DNA of 58,300 nucleotides. Origin: Vicinamibacteria bacterium. GTDB taxonomy: Bacteria > Acidobacteriota > Vicinamibacteria > Fen-336 > JAGNNV01. Shown one piece after another: positions 1 to 9,135 of the stretch (position 1 is the first letter of the stretch; each line of letters opens with the position of its first letter). The notes under the pieces were generated by a model that was not told where the DNA came from, searched no databases, and was given only the letters and a program-made list of their open reading frames with translations. The position numbers and the translations under genes were made by a program. The stretch lies in the NCBI GenBank assembly GCA_019694155.1, contig JAIBCN010000059.1, positions 1 to 58,300 of the forward strand, written 5' to 3'.

Positions 1-10
1 TCGAGCGCGT

Positions 11-1708
11 CTAATTCTTCTTGCGGAGCGCCGCCTCGCGGATGGAGCGGAACTCGTTGCCCGGTTTCCATTCGGGATACTTGTCGGCCTGCGAGAGCCG
101 GTATCCCATGGCCAGGAACAGCTTCGCATCTTCGGTGGCGCCGGAGAGGTCCCAGTCGGGCTTTATCTGGTCGGAGGGCTTGTGGTAGTCGACGTTCGTG
201 TACTCGTCGCGCTTCTTCTGGCCGTAATCCGCGGGCTTTCCCACGTAGTCGACGCCGGCATCGGGGTCGAAGGCGGGCACGCCCTTCTTGGCGAAGTTGA
301 AATGATCGGACCGATAGTAGAAGCCCTTCTCGGGCTCGGCGTCGGGCTTCAGGGTGCGGTTCTGCTCTTTCGCGGCCGCGATCGCGTAGTCTTCCAGGTC
401 GGAAGCGCCCAGGCCCACGACCACGAGGTCCGAGGTCCTGCCCCACTGGTTGATGCCGTCGATGTTGATGACTCCGAGGGTCTTCTCGAGCGGATAGAGC
501 GGGTAGTTGCCGTAGTACTCCGATCCGAGGAGGCCCTGCTCTTCCGCGGTGACGGAAAGAAACAGGATCGTGCGCTTCGGCGCGGGCTGGATGGTCTTCA
601 TCTTGCGCGCGATGTCGAGAATGGTGGCAACACCCGTGGCGTTGTCGAGGGCGCCGTTGCAGATGTCGTCACCGTCGACCGGAGCGCAGTGGCCGAAATG
701 ATCCCAGTGCGCGGTATAGATGACGTACTCGTTCTTGAGGACAGGATCGGCGCCCGCGAGCTTGCCGATCACATTCTGCGAATCGACGGTGCGCATGGTC
801 TGCTTCACTTTGAGTGACGCGGTCACGCCGAGGGGCACCGCCTTGAATTCCGGAGTGGCGGCAAGCGCCTTCAGCTTCTCGTAGTCCTGACCGGCCATCT
901 TGAGAAGGGCGGTGGCCGCCTCCTTCGTCATCCAGCCCTCGACCTTGGCGCGGCCCAGGTTCTTGTCGGGTGCGGCCAGGTTGAAGCGCTCGGCGGCCAT
1001 GCCCTGCACCACCGGCCAGGGGTAGCCGGCGGGGTAGGTCTCGTGAACGATGAGGACGCCCGCGGCGCCGAGTTCGGCGGCCTTCTCGAACTTGTAGGTC
1101 CAGCGGCCGTAGTAGGTCATGGCCTTGCCGCCGAACGTCTTCGCGTCGAGTTCCTTCGGGTTCGCGGGGTCGGGCACCGGCGGATCGTTCACGAGAACCA
1201 CGATGGTCTTGCCCTTCACGTCGACGCCCTTGAAGTCGTCCCACTTGTACTCGGGAGCCTGCACGCCGTAGCCGGCGAACACGAGCTCGGACTTGTCGAT
1301 CGTCACCTCGTCGACCACGTGCTTGCTGAAGGCGACGAAGTCATCGGTGACCTTGAAGCTCTTCTTCGTGCCCCCCTTTTCGACCACGAGCGGAGAGGGC
1401 GCGCCGGAAATGGCGACGAGGGGCACCTTCTGCACCCAGGTGCCGTCGGGGTTGCCGGGCTCGAGGCCGGCCTTCTTGAACTCGTCCGCGATGTACTGGA
1501 CGGAGAGGGTCTCGCCCTTGGAGCCGGGCGCGCGGCCCTCGAACTCGTCCGACGCGAGTTTCTTCGTGTCGGCGAGGATGGCGTCGGCGCTGATGTCCGG
1601 AAGTTCGGAGAGGGCGAGCGTCTTTGGCGCCGGCGGTTGCTTGGGAGCGCTGGTGCAGGCGGCCGCGAGGGCCAGGGGAAGCAGGGCGAGGCGGAGTGTC
1701 GTGCGCAT
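11..1708 (-). CDS. M28 family zinc aminopeptidase, secreted lipoprotein with PA domain
   Basis: The product is a 565-aa exported metallopeptidase that probably trims N-terminal residues from peptides outside the inner membrane. The N-terminus is a lipoprotein signal ending LALAAAC, with Cys18 as the likely lipidated residue, followed by a Pro/Lys-rich tether. A PA (protease-associated) segment lies roughly at residues 130-310. The M28 core follows, with recognisable zinc-site motifs: TAHWDHFG, NGALDNATGVATIL and SVTAEEQGLLGSEYY. The length suits PA-containing M28 peptidases. The gene is divergent from the CstA gene and stands alone on its strand. The family call is firm, but substrate preference cannot be read from the sequence. 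Confidence 0.93.
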   Translation of the reverse strand: MRTTLRLALLPLALAAACTSAPKQPPAPKTLALSELPDISADAILADTKKLASDEFEGRAPGSKGETLSVQYIADEFKKAGLEPGNPDGTWVQKVPLVAISGAPSPLVVEKGGTKKSFKVTDDFVAFSKHVVDEVTIDKSELVFAGYGVQAPEYKWDDFKGVDVKGKTIVVLVNDPPVPDPANPKELDAKTFGGKAMTYYGRWTYKFEKAAELGAAGVLIVHETYPAGYPWPVVQGMAAERFNLAAPDKNLGRAKVEGWMTKEAATALLKMAGQDYEKLKALAATPEFKAVPLGVTASLKVKQTMRTVDSQNVIGKLAGADPVLKNEYVIYTAHWDHFGHCAPVDGDDICNGALDNATGVATILDIARKMKTIQPAPKRTILFLSVTAEEQGLLGSEYYGNYPLYPLEKTLGVINIDGINQWGRTSDLVVVGLGASDLEDYAIAAAKEQNRTLKPDAEPEKGFYYRSDHFNFAKKGVPAFDPDAGVDYVGKPADYGQKKRDEYTNVDYHKPSDQIKPDWDLSGATEDAKLFLAMGYRLSQADKYPEWKPGNEFRSIREAALRKKN

Positions 1709-1881
1709 GGCGCCAATCTACCTCAGGGGCGAGGCCCTCGTTATCCGGGGCGCGGGCCCTTCTTCGAAGGCATCCACCGGACGACAGCGTCCGTGTTCTA
1801 TCCTCGCCGGATTGGCCGGCGTGGTTCGCCGGCGTTTTCGGGCGGCCCCCAGGTTTTCGCGAAGAGGGAAACATCAAACGC

Positions 1882-3951
1882 ATGAACTCGACACTTCGAG
1901 CGCTCGGCTGGATCGTGGTCGCACTGCTGGGGGCGGGCGCCCTCTCCGGAATCGCCTTTTCGCGGGGCGAGCCCATCACCGGCACCTGGTTCGTGGTCGC
2001 GGCGGTCTGCACGTACATGCTCGCTTACCGCTTCTACTCCTCCTTCATCGCCGCGAAGATCATGGCCCTCGACGACACCCGGGCGACGCCCGCCGAACTC
2101 AGGGAGGATGGACGGGACTACGTCCCCACCAACAAGTGGGTCCTGCTCGGCCATCACTTCGCCGCCATCGCGGGCCCCGGCCCGCTGGTCGGCCCCACCC
2201 TCGCCGCCCAGTTCGGTTACCTGCCCGGCACGCTGTGGATCATCATCGGCGGCTGCCTCGCCGGGTGCGTGCAGGATTTCGTGATCCTCTTCTGCTCGAT
2301 GCGCCGCGGGGGCAAAACCCTCGGCCAGATGGCCAAGGAAGAGGTGGGCACGCGGGGCGGCTTCATCGCGCTCATCGCCGTCCTCATCATCATGGTGATC
2401 CTCCTGTCCGTGGTGGCGCTCGTGGTCGTGAATGCCCTCAAGGAATCGGCCTGGGGCACCTATACCCTCGCCATGACCGTGCCCGTGGCCCTGCTCATGG
2501 GCGTGTATCTGCGCTTCATCCGCCCGGGCCGCGTGATGGAGGCGACGGCGATCGGCCTCACCCTGACCGGTTTCGCGGTGGTCTCCGGCCAGTGGGTGGC
2601 CCACTCCGCCACCTGGGCCCCGGTCTTCACGCTCTCCGGCACCACCCTGGCCGCGGCCGTCATCATCTACGGCTTCGCGGCTTCCGCCCTGCCCGTCTGG
2701 CTTCTCCTCGCTCCGCGCGACTATCTCTCCGCCTTCGTGAAGGTGGGCGCGATCTTCGCCATGGCCCTCGGCATCCTCATGGTGCGCCCGGAGATCCACA
2801 TGCCGCCCCTCACCGCGTTCATCGACGGCAGCGGGCCGGTGTTCGCGGGCAAGATCTTCCCCTTCTGCTTCATCACCATCGCCTGCGGCGCCATTTCCGG
2901 ATTCCACGCTCTCATCTCCTCGGGCACCTCGCCCAAGATGATCCAGCGCGAGTCGCACGCGCGCATGATCGGCTACGGCTCCATGCTGATGGAGTCGTTC
3001 GTGGGCATCATGGCCATGGTCGCGGCCTGCGCGCTGCAGCCGGGCGTCTATTTCGCCATCAACTCTCCGGCGGGCGTCATCGGCTCGAACTCCGTGGACG
3101 CGGCCGCGAAGATCACTTCGTGGGGATATCCCGTGGAGGCCTCCACCATGGACGCGCTCGCGAAGTCCGTAGGGGAGACGACGCTGCTCAACCGCACGGG
3201 CGGCGCGCCTTCGCTTGCCGTGGGCATGGCGCAGATCTTCGCCACCACGCTCGGGGGCGAGGAGCTCCTCGGCATCTGGTACCACTTCGCCATCATGTTC
3301 GAGGCTCTCTTCATACTGACCGTGCTCGACGCGGGCACGCGGGTCGGGCGCTTCATGGTCCAGGAACTGCTGGGTCACGTCTGGGCGCCCCTTGGCGCCA
3401 CGGGCTCCTACGGGAGCATCCTCTTCGCGAGCTTCATCACCTGCGGCTCGTGGGGGTACTTCCTGTGGCAGGGCGTCATCGATCCTCTCGGCGGGATCAA
3501 CTCCCTGTGGCCGCTCTTCGGCATCGCGAACCAGCTCCTCGCCTCCTGCGCCCTGGTGGTCGCGACCACCATCCTGCTGAAGATGGGCCGGAAGAAATAC
3601 GTCTGGGTCACGCTCCTTCCCATGCTCTGGCTGATCACCGTGACCATGACCGCGAGCTACCAGAAGATCTTCTCCGACAGCCCGAAGCTCGGATTCCTGG
3701 CCGCCGCTCACGCCATGGAGGCGCAGATCGCGGGCGGCGCCATCCCCGAGGCGGCCCTCGCGCGGACCCAGCACCTGATCTTCAACAACTACCTCAATGT
3801 CGGGGTCACCGCGCTGCTCGTGGGCCTCATCCTCTTCCTGATTCTCGAGGCCGTTTCGGTGTGGATCCGCCTGCTCTCGGGTTCGAAGGACGTGGCCCTG
3901 AACGAAACGCCGTATGTGGCCACGCGCTGGCCGGCGGAGGGCCGGGTCTGA
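1882..3951 (+). CDS. cstA: Carbon starvation protein CstA family peptide/pyruvate transporter
   Basis: This is a 689-aa polytopic inner-membrane protein of the CstA family, which imports peptides or pyruvate when carbon is short. The N-terminal hydrophobic helix, the conserved stretch NKWVLLGHHFAAIAGPGPL and the later GTSPKMI segment are hallmarks. About sixteen or more hydrophobic segments run to the C-terminus. I place the start at the ATG preceded by GAGGGAAA. The frame stays open further upstream, but the extension is Arg/Pro-rich and does not look like coding sequence. The length matches family members. It is divergent from the secreted M28 peptidase, so a shared role in peptide scavenging is plausible but inferred. 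Confidence 0.95.
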   Translation: MNSTLRALGWIVVALLGAGALSGIAFSRGEPITGTWFVVAAVCTYMLAYRFYSSFIAAKIMALDDTRATPAELREDGRDYVPTNKWVLLGHHFAAIAGPGPLVGPTLAAQFGYLPGTLWIIIGGCLAGCVQDFVILFCSMRRGGKTLGQMAKEEVGTRGGFIALIAVLIIMVILLSVVALVVVNALKESAWGTYTLAMTVPVALLMGVYLRFIRPGRVMEATAIGLTLTGFAVVSGQWVAHSATWAPVFTLSGTTLAAAVIIYGFAASALPVWLLLAPRDYLSAFVKVGAIFAMALGILMVRPEIHMPPLTAFIDGSGPVFAGKIFPFCFITIACGAISGFHALISSGTSPKMIQRESHARMIGYGSMLMESFVGIMAMVAACALQPGVYFAINSPAGVIGSNSVDAAAKITSWGYPVEASTMDALAKSVGETTLLNRTGGAPSLAVGMAQIFATTLGGEELLGIWYHFAIMFEALFILTVLDAGTRVGRFMVQELLGHVWAPLGATGSYGSILFASFITCGSWGYFLWQGVIDPLGGINSLWPLFGIANQLLASCALVVATTILLKMGRKKYVWVTLLPMLWLITVTMTASYQKIFSDSPKLGFLAAAHAMEAQIAGGAIPEAALARTQHLIFNNYLNVGVTALLVGLILFLILEAVSVWIRLLSGSKDVALNETPYVATRWPAEGRV

Positions 3952-3971
3952 GCGGCCCGCCCCCCAAACCC

Positions 3972-4000
3972 CTGACAAGCACCGCCACTCGCGGTAGAGT
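3972..4000 (+). promoter_or_regulatory. Sigma-70-like promoter, probably leaderless
   Basis: CTGACA, a 17-nt spacer and TAGAGT (3995-4000) stand just before the DUF4388-FHA start at 4012. The predicted transcript start falls within a few bases of the ATG, and no Shine-Dalgarno sequence is visible. Read by eye only. Confidence 0.45.
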
Positions 4001-4011
4001 CCCCGGCAGAC

Positions 4012-5256
4012 ATGCGGTTTGCCATTGAGGGCCTCATAGAGAACGTCGGCGCGGCCGACATCTTTCTGTTTCTGGGCCAGACGCAGCGGACGTCGGTCGT
4101 CGCTTTCGAGCGCCCCGACCAGGAAACCCGCGTCTTCTTCGTCGATGGCCAGCCCGTCTCCTGCGTCTCGACCAAGGTCCAGCTCCAGCTCGAAGCCCGC
4201 CTCGCCGCGGGGGGCGCCCTCAAGCTCCGTGACATCGAACTCGCGATGGGACGCCAGAACGCGGGAGCGAACCGCATTCCCCAGATTCTCATCGCGGAAC
4301 TCATGGCCACGGAGGCCTCGATCGAGAAGGACATCAAGGCCCTGGCCCTCGAAGCCCTGCGGGATGTCGCGACCTGGACGAGCGGCACTTTCACGGTGTA
4401 CGACGGAGTAACCCCGCCGCCGTGGGCCCACCTCATCGCGCCCGACTTCCCCACCCTGCTCATAGAGGCCCTGCGGGGACAGTGCCAGAAGGAGGCCCTG
4501 CAGAAGGAGTTCGTCTCCCGCAAGGGCATCCTGAAGGCGCGCTCCGTCTCCCGCAGTTCGGCGGCGCTGAGCGATCCCGAGCGGACCGTTCTCGCCCTCG
4601 TTAACGGAGAACGCACGATCGAGGACATCGTCAAGCGTTCCAGCCTCGACGAGCACACGGCGCTCAGCGCCATGCACGTGCTTTGCGCGCTCCACCTGAC
4701 GGATCTGCTCCCGCCGCAGCGCGCGGGGAAACCCTCCCCGGACCGCGCGCCTCAGGGGGCTCCACCTCAAGGCCCGTCGCCGGCGCCCGCCGGCCCGGCA
4801 GGGGGCGACCTCGGCGGGCCCACCAACAAGTACACGGCTCAGCAGATCGAGGCGCAGCGGCTCGCCGGATCGCCCGCCGAGGTCACACCCAAAGTCCCCG
4901 AGCCCGCGGTGCGCACGGCGGATTCGACGGCCAAGCTGCATCCCATCCCCGACCTCGGGGTGAAACCGAAGACCCGGCTTCTGCGGGTCACCGCCGAGGA
5001 CAAGACCGAGGACGTCCCTCTCGCGACCCCCACCTTCGCCATCGGGCGGCATCCGAGGAACGATCTGGTCCTGAAGGACCCGCGGATCTCGAGCTTCCAC
5101 TGCCGGGTGGAGATCGAAGGCGACAAGCATGTGATCCTCGACCTCAAGAGCCGCAACGGCACTCTGCTCAACTCCGCCCGCGTCGATCGGGCCGTCCTCA
5201 AGCACAACGACCAGATCCAGCTCGGCAGCACCAAGATCGCCTACATAGAGAGTTAG
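4012..5256 (+). CDS. DUF4388 and FHA domain protein
   Basis: This 414-aa cytoplasmic protein has two recognisable parts. Residues 1 to about 230 resemble DUF4388: an opening segment about avoiding or enabling a local output (FVDGQPVSCVS-like), then a helical region and a winged-helix-like end around LVNGERTIEDIV. A Pro/Gly-rich linker (about 235-320) leads to a C-terminal FHA domain (about 335-410) with the core motifs GRHPRNDLVL, SSFHCRVE and SRNGTLLN, which bind phosphothreonine. DUF4388 proteins are common in gliding and Acidobacteria-like genomes and are tied to kinase or GTPase signalling. The partner here is unknown, as no Ser/Thr kinase lies in the window. Confidence 0.85.
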   Translation: MRFAIEGLIENVGAADIFLFLGQTQRTSVVAFERPDQETRVFFVDGQPVSCVSTKVQLQLEARLAAGGALKLRDIELAMGRQNAGANRIPQILIAELMATEASIEKDIKALALEALRDVATWTSGTFTVYDGVTPPPWAHLIAPDFPTLLIEALRGQCQKEALQKEFVSRKGILKARSVSRSSAALSDPERTVLALVNGERTIEDIVKRSSLDEHTALSAMHVLCALHLTDLLPPQRAGKPSPDRAPQGAPPQGPSPAPAGPAGGDLGGPTNKYTAQQIEAQRLAGSPAEVTPKVPEPAVRTADSTAKLHPIPDLGVKPKTRLLRVTAEDKTEDVPLATPTFAIGRHPRNDLVLKDPRISSFHCRVEIEGDKHVILDLKSRNGTLLNSARVDRAVLKHNDQIQLGSTKIAYIES

Positions 5257-5292
5257 TCCGACGGGGTCCGCCCCGTCTAAGCTTCGCGGGCC

Positions 5293-6519
5293 ATGACCGA
5301 CATCCGACCCTTCCGCGCCCTGAGGTACCCGTCCTCGCTCGGACCCCTCGAGAATCTGCTGGCTCCGCCCTACGACGTCATCTCCGAGGACTATCGAAAG
5401 CGGCTCCTCGATCGGAACCGGGCCAACGTGGCCCGGGTGATCCTGAAGGACCCGGCGGACGGAGAGCTGGGCTACGAGCGGATCGGAGAGGCCTTCAGGA
5501 CCTGGCGGCAGAACGGCACGCTGGCCCAGGACGCGGAACCCGCTATCTACCTCCTCGAGCAGCGCTTCTCCTGGGAGGGGCGCACCTACATCCGCTCCGG
5601 CATCCTGGCCCGGTTCAAAGTGGAGCCCGAGGGCTCTCCGCTGATCCGTCCGCATGAAAAGACACGCGGCCCCGCGAAGGAGGATCGCTTCTCCGTCCTC
5701 AAGGCCACGCGCGCCAACTTCTCCCCGGTCTTCCTCTTCTTCGAGGACAAGGGCGCTTTCGCGAAGGCGGCCTCGCGCGCCAAGGAGGCCCACCCCGTTC
5801 TCGCGACCTACACCGACGACGACGACATCGCCCACACGGTGTGGGCCATCACGAAGTCCGAGAACATCCAGGAACTCGCGAAGAGCGCGGGCGACGGACC
5901 GTCGTACATCGCCGACGGTCATCACCGCTACGCGACGGCGCAGCGCTACCTCAGGGAGGTGGGGCCGGAGGGCGGGGTCACCTACGGCTACTTCTGCCCC
6001 AACGACCTTGGACTGCTCGTCCTTCCCTACCACCGCATCCTCTTCGGCGCACCCGGGCCCGAGGAAGTGATGAAGCGGCTCGAGGGGAAGTATCTTCTGG
6101 CAACCGCGGACAGCGCGGAGAAGGCGGCCCGCGAGGTTGCGAATTCAACCCTGCCCTTCGCCTTCGCTCTCCTCTACCCCGATGGGCGCGCCATCGTGTG
6201 CGAATCCGCCCCCGGGGTCGAGGACGAGCTGCCCCGGGAGGCCCCGCAGTGCCTCAAGGACCTCGACACCTACTTCCTCCATCACGCGGGTTTCAAGCAC
6301 CTCGGTCTCACCGATCCGAAAGTGGAGTTCGTCCACTCTCTGACGGAGGCGCGGAGCGAACTTCAGGCTCACCCCGAGGCGGTCGCGGTTCTCATGCGGG
6401 CGACGCCGCTCCGCCACATCGCGGCAGTGGCCGATGCTTCCGAGTCGATGCCTCCCAAGAGCACCTTCTTCCATCCGAAGATTCCTTCCGGCCTCCTCAT
6501 CCACCCCCTCGAGTCGTGA
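5293..6519 (+). CDS. DUF1015 family protein
   Basis: A 408-aa cytoplasmic protein of the DUF1015 family, whose biochemical activity is not established. The N-terminal signature FRALRYP...LLAPPYDVIS and the central motif YIADGHHRYATA are characteristic, as is the length of about 400 aa. DUF1015 genes often sit near serine-biosynthesis or core metabolic genes. Here it follows the FHA gene by 36 bp and precedes apaG by 61 bp on the same strand, so co-transcription is possible. A TAAGCT box ends 9 nt before the ATG and there is no Shine-Dalgarno sequence. I see nothing that assigns a reaction. Confidence 0.92.
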   Translation: MTDIRPFRALRYPSSLGPLENLLAPPYDVISEDYRKRLLDRNRANVARVILKDPADGELGYERIGEAFRTWRQNGTLAQDAEPAIYLLEQRFSWEGRTYIRSGILARFKVEPEGSPLIRPHEKTRGPAKEDRFSVLKATRANFSPVFLFFEDKGAFAKAASRAKEAHPVLATYTDDDDIAHTVWAITKSENIQELAKSAGDGPSYIADGHHRYATAQRYLREVGPEGGVTYGYFCPNDLGLLVLPYHRILFGAPGPEEVMKRLEGKYLLATADSAEKAAREVANSTLPFAFALLYPDGRAIVCESAPGVEDELPREAPQCLKDLDTYFLHHAGFKHLGLTDPKVEFVHSLTEARSELQAHPEAVAVLMRATPLRHIAAVADASESMPPKSTFFHPKIPSGLLIHPLES

Positions 6520-6580
6520 GAAGCGCGTTCGTGCCGGCAGCCGGGGCCGCAGTAGGATCTGCACGAGCCTGGAGCGGGCG

Positions 6581-6964
6581 ATGAGCGAGACGATCACGAA
6601 CGGCGTGAAGGTGCAGGTGAGCACGCGCTTCCTGGAGGAGCGGAGCAACCCCCACGCGGGCAAGTTCATCTTCGCCTACACCGTCACCATCACGAACACG
6701 GAGTCGGTGCCGGTGCAGCTCATGTCCCGGAAGTGGATCATCAAGGACGCGGACGGGGACGTGGAGACGGTCGAGGGGCCGGGCGTGGTCGGAGAAAAAC
6801 CGGTGCTTCAGCCGGGGCAGTCCTTCGAGTACACGAGCTTTTGCCCCCTGGAAACGCCGTTCGGGACCATGGAGGGCCACTACAACATGGTGGCCGCGGA
6901 CGGCTCGCGCTTCCAGGCGAAGATCGCACCCTTCGGCCTCGCCACCCCTGGCGCGTTGAACTAG
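6581..6964 (+). CDS. apaG: ApaG domain protein
   Basis: A 127-aa single-domain protein of the ApaG/CorD family, a fibronectin-III-like fold linked to Co2+ resistance and diadenosine-tetraphosphate levels. Diagnostic stretches are FAYTVTITN, SRKWIIKD, VVGEKPVLQPG and FEYTSFCPLETP. They span nearly the whole protein and its length is standard. The ATG at 6581 lies at the family N-terminus; an upstream extension would be Arg/Ser-rich and is not credible. It is convergent with the dehydrogenase gene, with only 16 bp between stop codons. Confidence 0.95.
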   Translation: MSETITNGVKVQVSTRFLEERSNPHAGKFIFAYTVTITNTESVPVQLMSRKWIIKDADGDVETVEGPGVVGEKPVLQPGQSFEYTSFCPLETPFGTMEGHYNMVAADGSRFQAKIAPFGLATPGALN

Positions 6965-6980
6965 CCGGAAACTCTCCGCC

Positions 6981-7994
6981 CTAGAACATCACCAGCGTCT
7001 TCAGGACCCCCACCGCGGGATGGATCAGGCTCTCGGGCAGCTCTTCGAGGGTCTTGCGGCTGGTCACGAACTTCGAGGGCTCCACCGCTCCCGAGGCGAT
7101 GAGCCGGAACGATTCGCGGAACGCGGCCGGGGTGTGATGAAAGGTCCCGTGGATGCGGATTTCTTCGTAGTGAACGCGGGTGACATCGACCTCGACCCGG
7201 GTGCCCGCGGGGCACCCGGCGAAGAGGTTCACCACCCCGCCGCGGCCGGCCGCGCGAATGGCGAGGGACGCCGTTTCCGCGGCCCCGCCCGTGTCGAAGA
7301 TGATGTCGAAGCCCGGCTCGACCATGCCCCCGAGAACGAGGCCGCCTTTCGAGCTGCCGATGCCCACGACCTCATGGGCGCCATGCGCCTTCGCGGCCAC
7401 GAGCGCCTCGGGGCGGCGGGCGGCCGCGGTGACGCGGGCGCTCTTGAGGGCGCACAGTCGGACCAGCATGAGGCCGATGGGGCCGGCCCCGATGACGAGA
7501 ACCCGATCGCCTTCGCGTACTCCCGCCTCCTGCACCCCCTTAACGCAGCAGGCCAGAGGCTCGGCCATGGCCGCATCCTCGGGCGCCACCCCGCCCAGGG
7601 GAAGGACGTTCTTCGCGACCACGCGGGCGGGCACGAGATAGGCATCGGCGAAGGTGCCGTTCCAGAAGAGCAGATCCTCGCAGAGGCTCTCGCGGTCGCG
7701 CGCGCACTGGCGGCACACCCCGCAGGGGGCGGAGTTCGCGGCCACCACCCGGTCTCCCGGCTGGAACGCGGTCACCCCGCGGCCCACCGCCGCGACCTCG
7801 CCCGAAGCCTCGTGGCCGAACACGCACGGCGGCTTCAGCATCTTCGCGTGATAGCCGCGCTTCACCACCTTGCGGTCGGTGCCGCAGGTGAACGCGGCAA
7901 GCGTGCGGACGACGATCTCCCCGGGGCCGGGTACGAGGTCCCCGACCTCCTCGACCCGGACGTCCCCGGGGCCGTACAGGACGGCAGCCCTCAC
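6981..7994 (-). CDS. Zinc-dependent alcohol dehydrogenase (MDR superfamily), second of a pair
   Basis: A 337-aa NAD(P)-dependent medium-chain dehydrogenase. Catalytic-zinc region motifs TCGTD and FGHEASGEV are present. The structural zinc loop has four cysteines (CGVCRQCARDRESLC), and the Rossmann motif is VIGAGPIGLML. The start is a GTG whose bases overlap the TGA of the upstream dehydrogenase (GTGA), which indicates translational coupling. A longer frame upstream is antisense-like and Arg-rich, so I reject it. Relatives include sorbitol, threonine and butanediol dehydrogenases, and the substrate is not resolved. The context is two such enzymes beside a 2-oxoacid dehydrogenase E1. Confidence 0.9.
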   Translation of the reverse strand: MRAAVLYGPGDVRVEEVGDLVPGPGEIVVRTLAAFTCGTDRKVVKRGYHAKMLKPPCVFGHEASGEVAAVGRGVTAFQPGDRVVAANSAPCGVCRQCARDRESLCEDLLFWNGTFADAYLVPARVVAKNVLPLGGVAPEDAAMAEPLACCVKGVQEAGVREGDRVLVIGAGPIGLMLVRLCALKSARVTAAARRPEALVAAKAHGAHEVVGIGSSKGGLVLGGMVEPGFDIIFDTGGAAETASLAIRAAGRGGVVNLFAGCPAGTRVEVDVTRVHYEEIRIHGTFHHTPAAFRESFRLIASGAVEPSKFVTSRKTLEELPESLIHPAVGVLKTLVMF

Positions 7995-9064
7995 CCGCGC
8001 CTCATGTCGATGGCGATCTTGAGGGTGGTCACCGCGGGCCGGCGGAAGAGGTCGATGGCCTCGTTGATGCGGGCGAGAGGGAAGAAGTCCGTGAGCAGCG
8101 GCTCGAGCTTCACGCCTTCCGTGAAGACCAGATCCGCGGCCTCGGCCTGCACGTCCACGGAGGCGGAGTAGACGCTCACGATCTGCTTTTCGGCGGCGGC
8201 CAGGAGGCCGAGGTCGACCTGGTACGTTTCTCCTCGCGAGGTGGCGGAGAAGGGCACGATGCGTCCCCCGGGCCTCGTCGCCTCGACCGCGGCATCGAAG
8301 GCGGCCTGGCCGGTGGCCGCGAGCAGAACCACGTCGGCGCCCCGGCCCGAGGTCCGCTCGCGGACCCACTCGTCGACCGGTCCCACGGACGCATCGAAGG
8401 TCTCAGCACCCAGAGTCCGCGCGAGGTCGAGGCGGACCGTGGAAAGATCGGAGGCGAGAACGCGCGCGCCGCGCACCCGCGCGAGCTGCATGAGCATGGA
8501 GCCGATCGGACCCTGGCCCACCACGAGGACGGTCTCGCCGGCCTGGACGCGCGCCTGGTCGACGGCCTTCAGGCAGGTGTTCACGGGTTCGACGAGACAG
8601 GCCACCTCGGACTTCACACCGGCCGGGATGGGAATGGCGCCCTGTTCCACGATGTGGGGCGCCGCCTTCAGGTACTCGGCGAAGCCGCCGCCCGAAGGCT
8701 CGAAGCCCGCGGTGGTCCCGTTCTCCTTGTAGATCGGACACTGCGCGTAGAGCTTCCGTTCGCAATAGAAGCACCGCAGGCAGGGGATGTGGTGATGGAC
8801 GACCACCCGGTCGCCCTCCTTGAACCGGCGAACGCCCGACCCGAGGCCCGCCACCACACCCGCGATCTCGTGGCCGAAGACCCGCGGGGGCTTCACGAGG
8901 CCCTTGTCGATCTTCTTGACGTCGGTGCCGCAGACTCCGCACACCTCCACGCGCACCAGAATCTCGGAGGCGCCGGGTTCGGGCCTCTCGATCTCCTCCA
9001 CCTCCAGCCTCGGGGTCCCTCGATAGACGGCGGCACGCATCATGGTCATGGCTGGCGGACGCAT
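7991..9064 (-). CDS. Zinc-dependent alcohol dehydrogenase (MDR superfamily), first of a pair
   Basis: A 357-aa relative of the neighbouring dehydrogenase. Motifs are EVCGVCGTDVKKID and VFGHEIAGVV for the catalytic zinc, CLRCFYCERKLYAQC for structural zinc, and VVGQGPIGSMLMQLA for the nucleotide. Several in-frame ATGs crowd the start (9064, 9049, 9043, 9040). The family N-terminus MRAAVYRG begins at the last of these, so the true protein may be eight residues shorter. The gene is divergent from the E1 gene with about 70 bp between them, which suggests joint control. Polyol, threonine or butanediol oxidation are possible roles, and none is proven. Confidence 0.9.
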   Translation of the reverse strand: MRPPAMTMMRAAVYRGTPRLEVEEIERPEPGASEILVRVEVCGVCGTDVKKIDKGLVKPPRVFGHEIAGVVAGLGSGVRRFKEGDRVVVHHHIPCLRCFYCERKLYAQCPIYKENGTTAGFEPSGGGFAEYLKAAPHIVEQGAIPIPAGVKSEVACLVEPVNTCLKAVDQARVQAGETVLVVGQGPIGSMLMQLARVRGARVLASDLSTVRLDLARTLGAETFDASVGPVDEWVRERTSGRGADVVLLAATGQAAFDAAVEATRPGGRIVPFSATSRGETYQVDLGLLAAAEKQIVSVYSASVDVQAEAADLVFTEGVKLEPLLTDFFPLARINEAIDLFRRPAVTTLKIAIDMRRG

Positions 9065-9135
9065 CTTAAATGGCGCGAGGCGAGAGGCCGGCAGGAGGTC
9101 GGCTGCGCGGACGCGCTGATAAACTGCCGGCGCAT

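Noticed and set aside
5260..5277. GACGGGG-TCCG-CCCCGTC hairpin after the FHA gene
   Set aside because: No T-run follows, and the next gene starts 16 bp later in the same direction, so it is not called a terminator.
1798..6033. A 1411-codon open frame on the minus strand
   Set aside because: It is antisense to CstA, the FHA gene and DUF1015. It has a skewed Arg/Gly/Asp/His composition and no domain, and arises from GC-rich codon bias.
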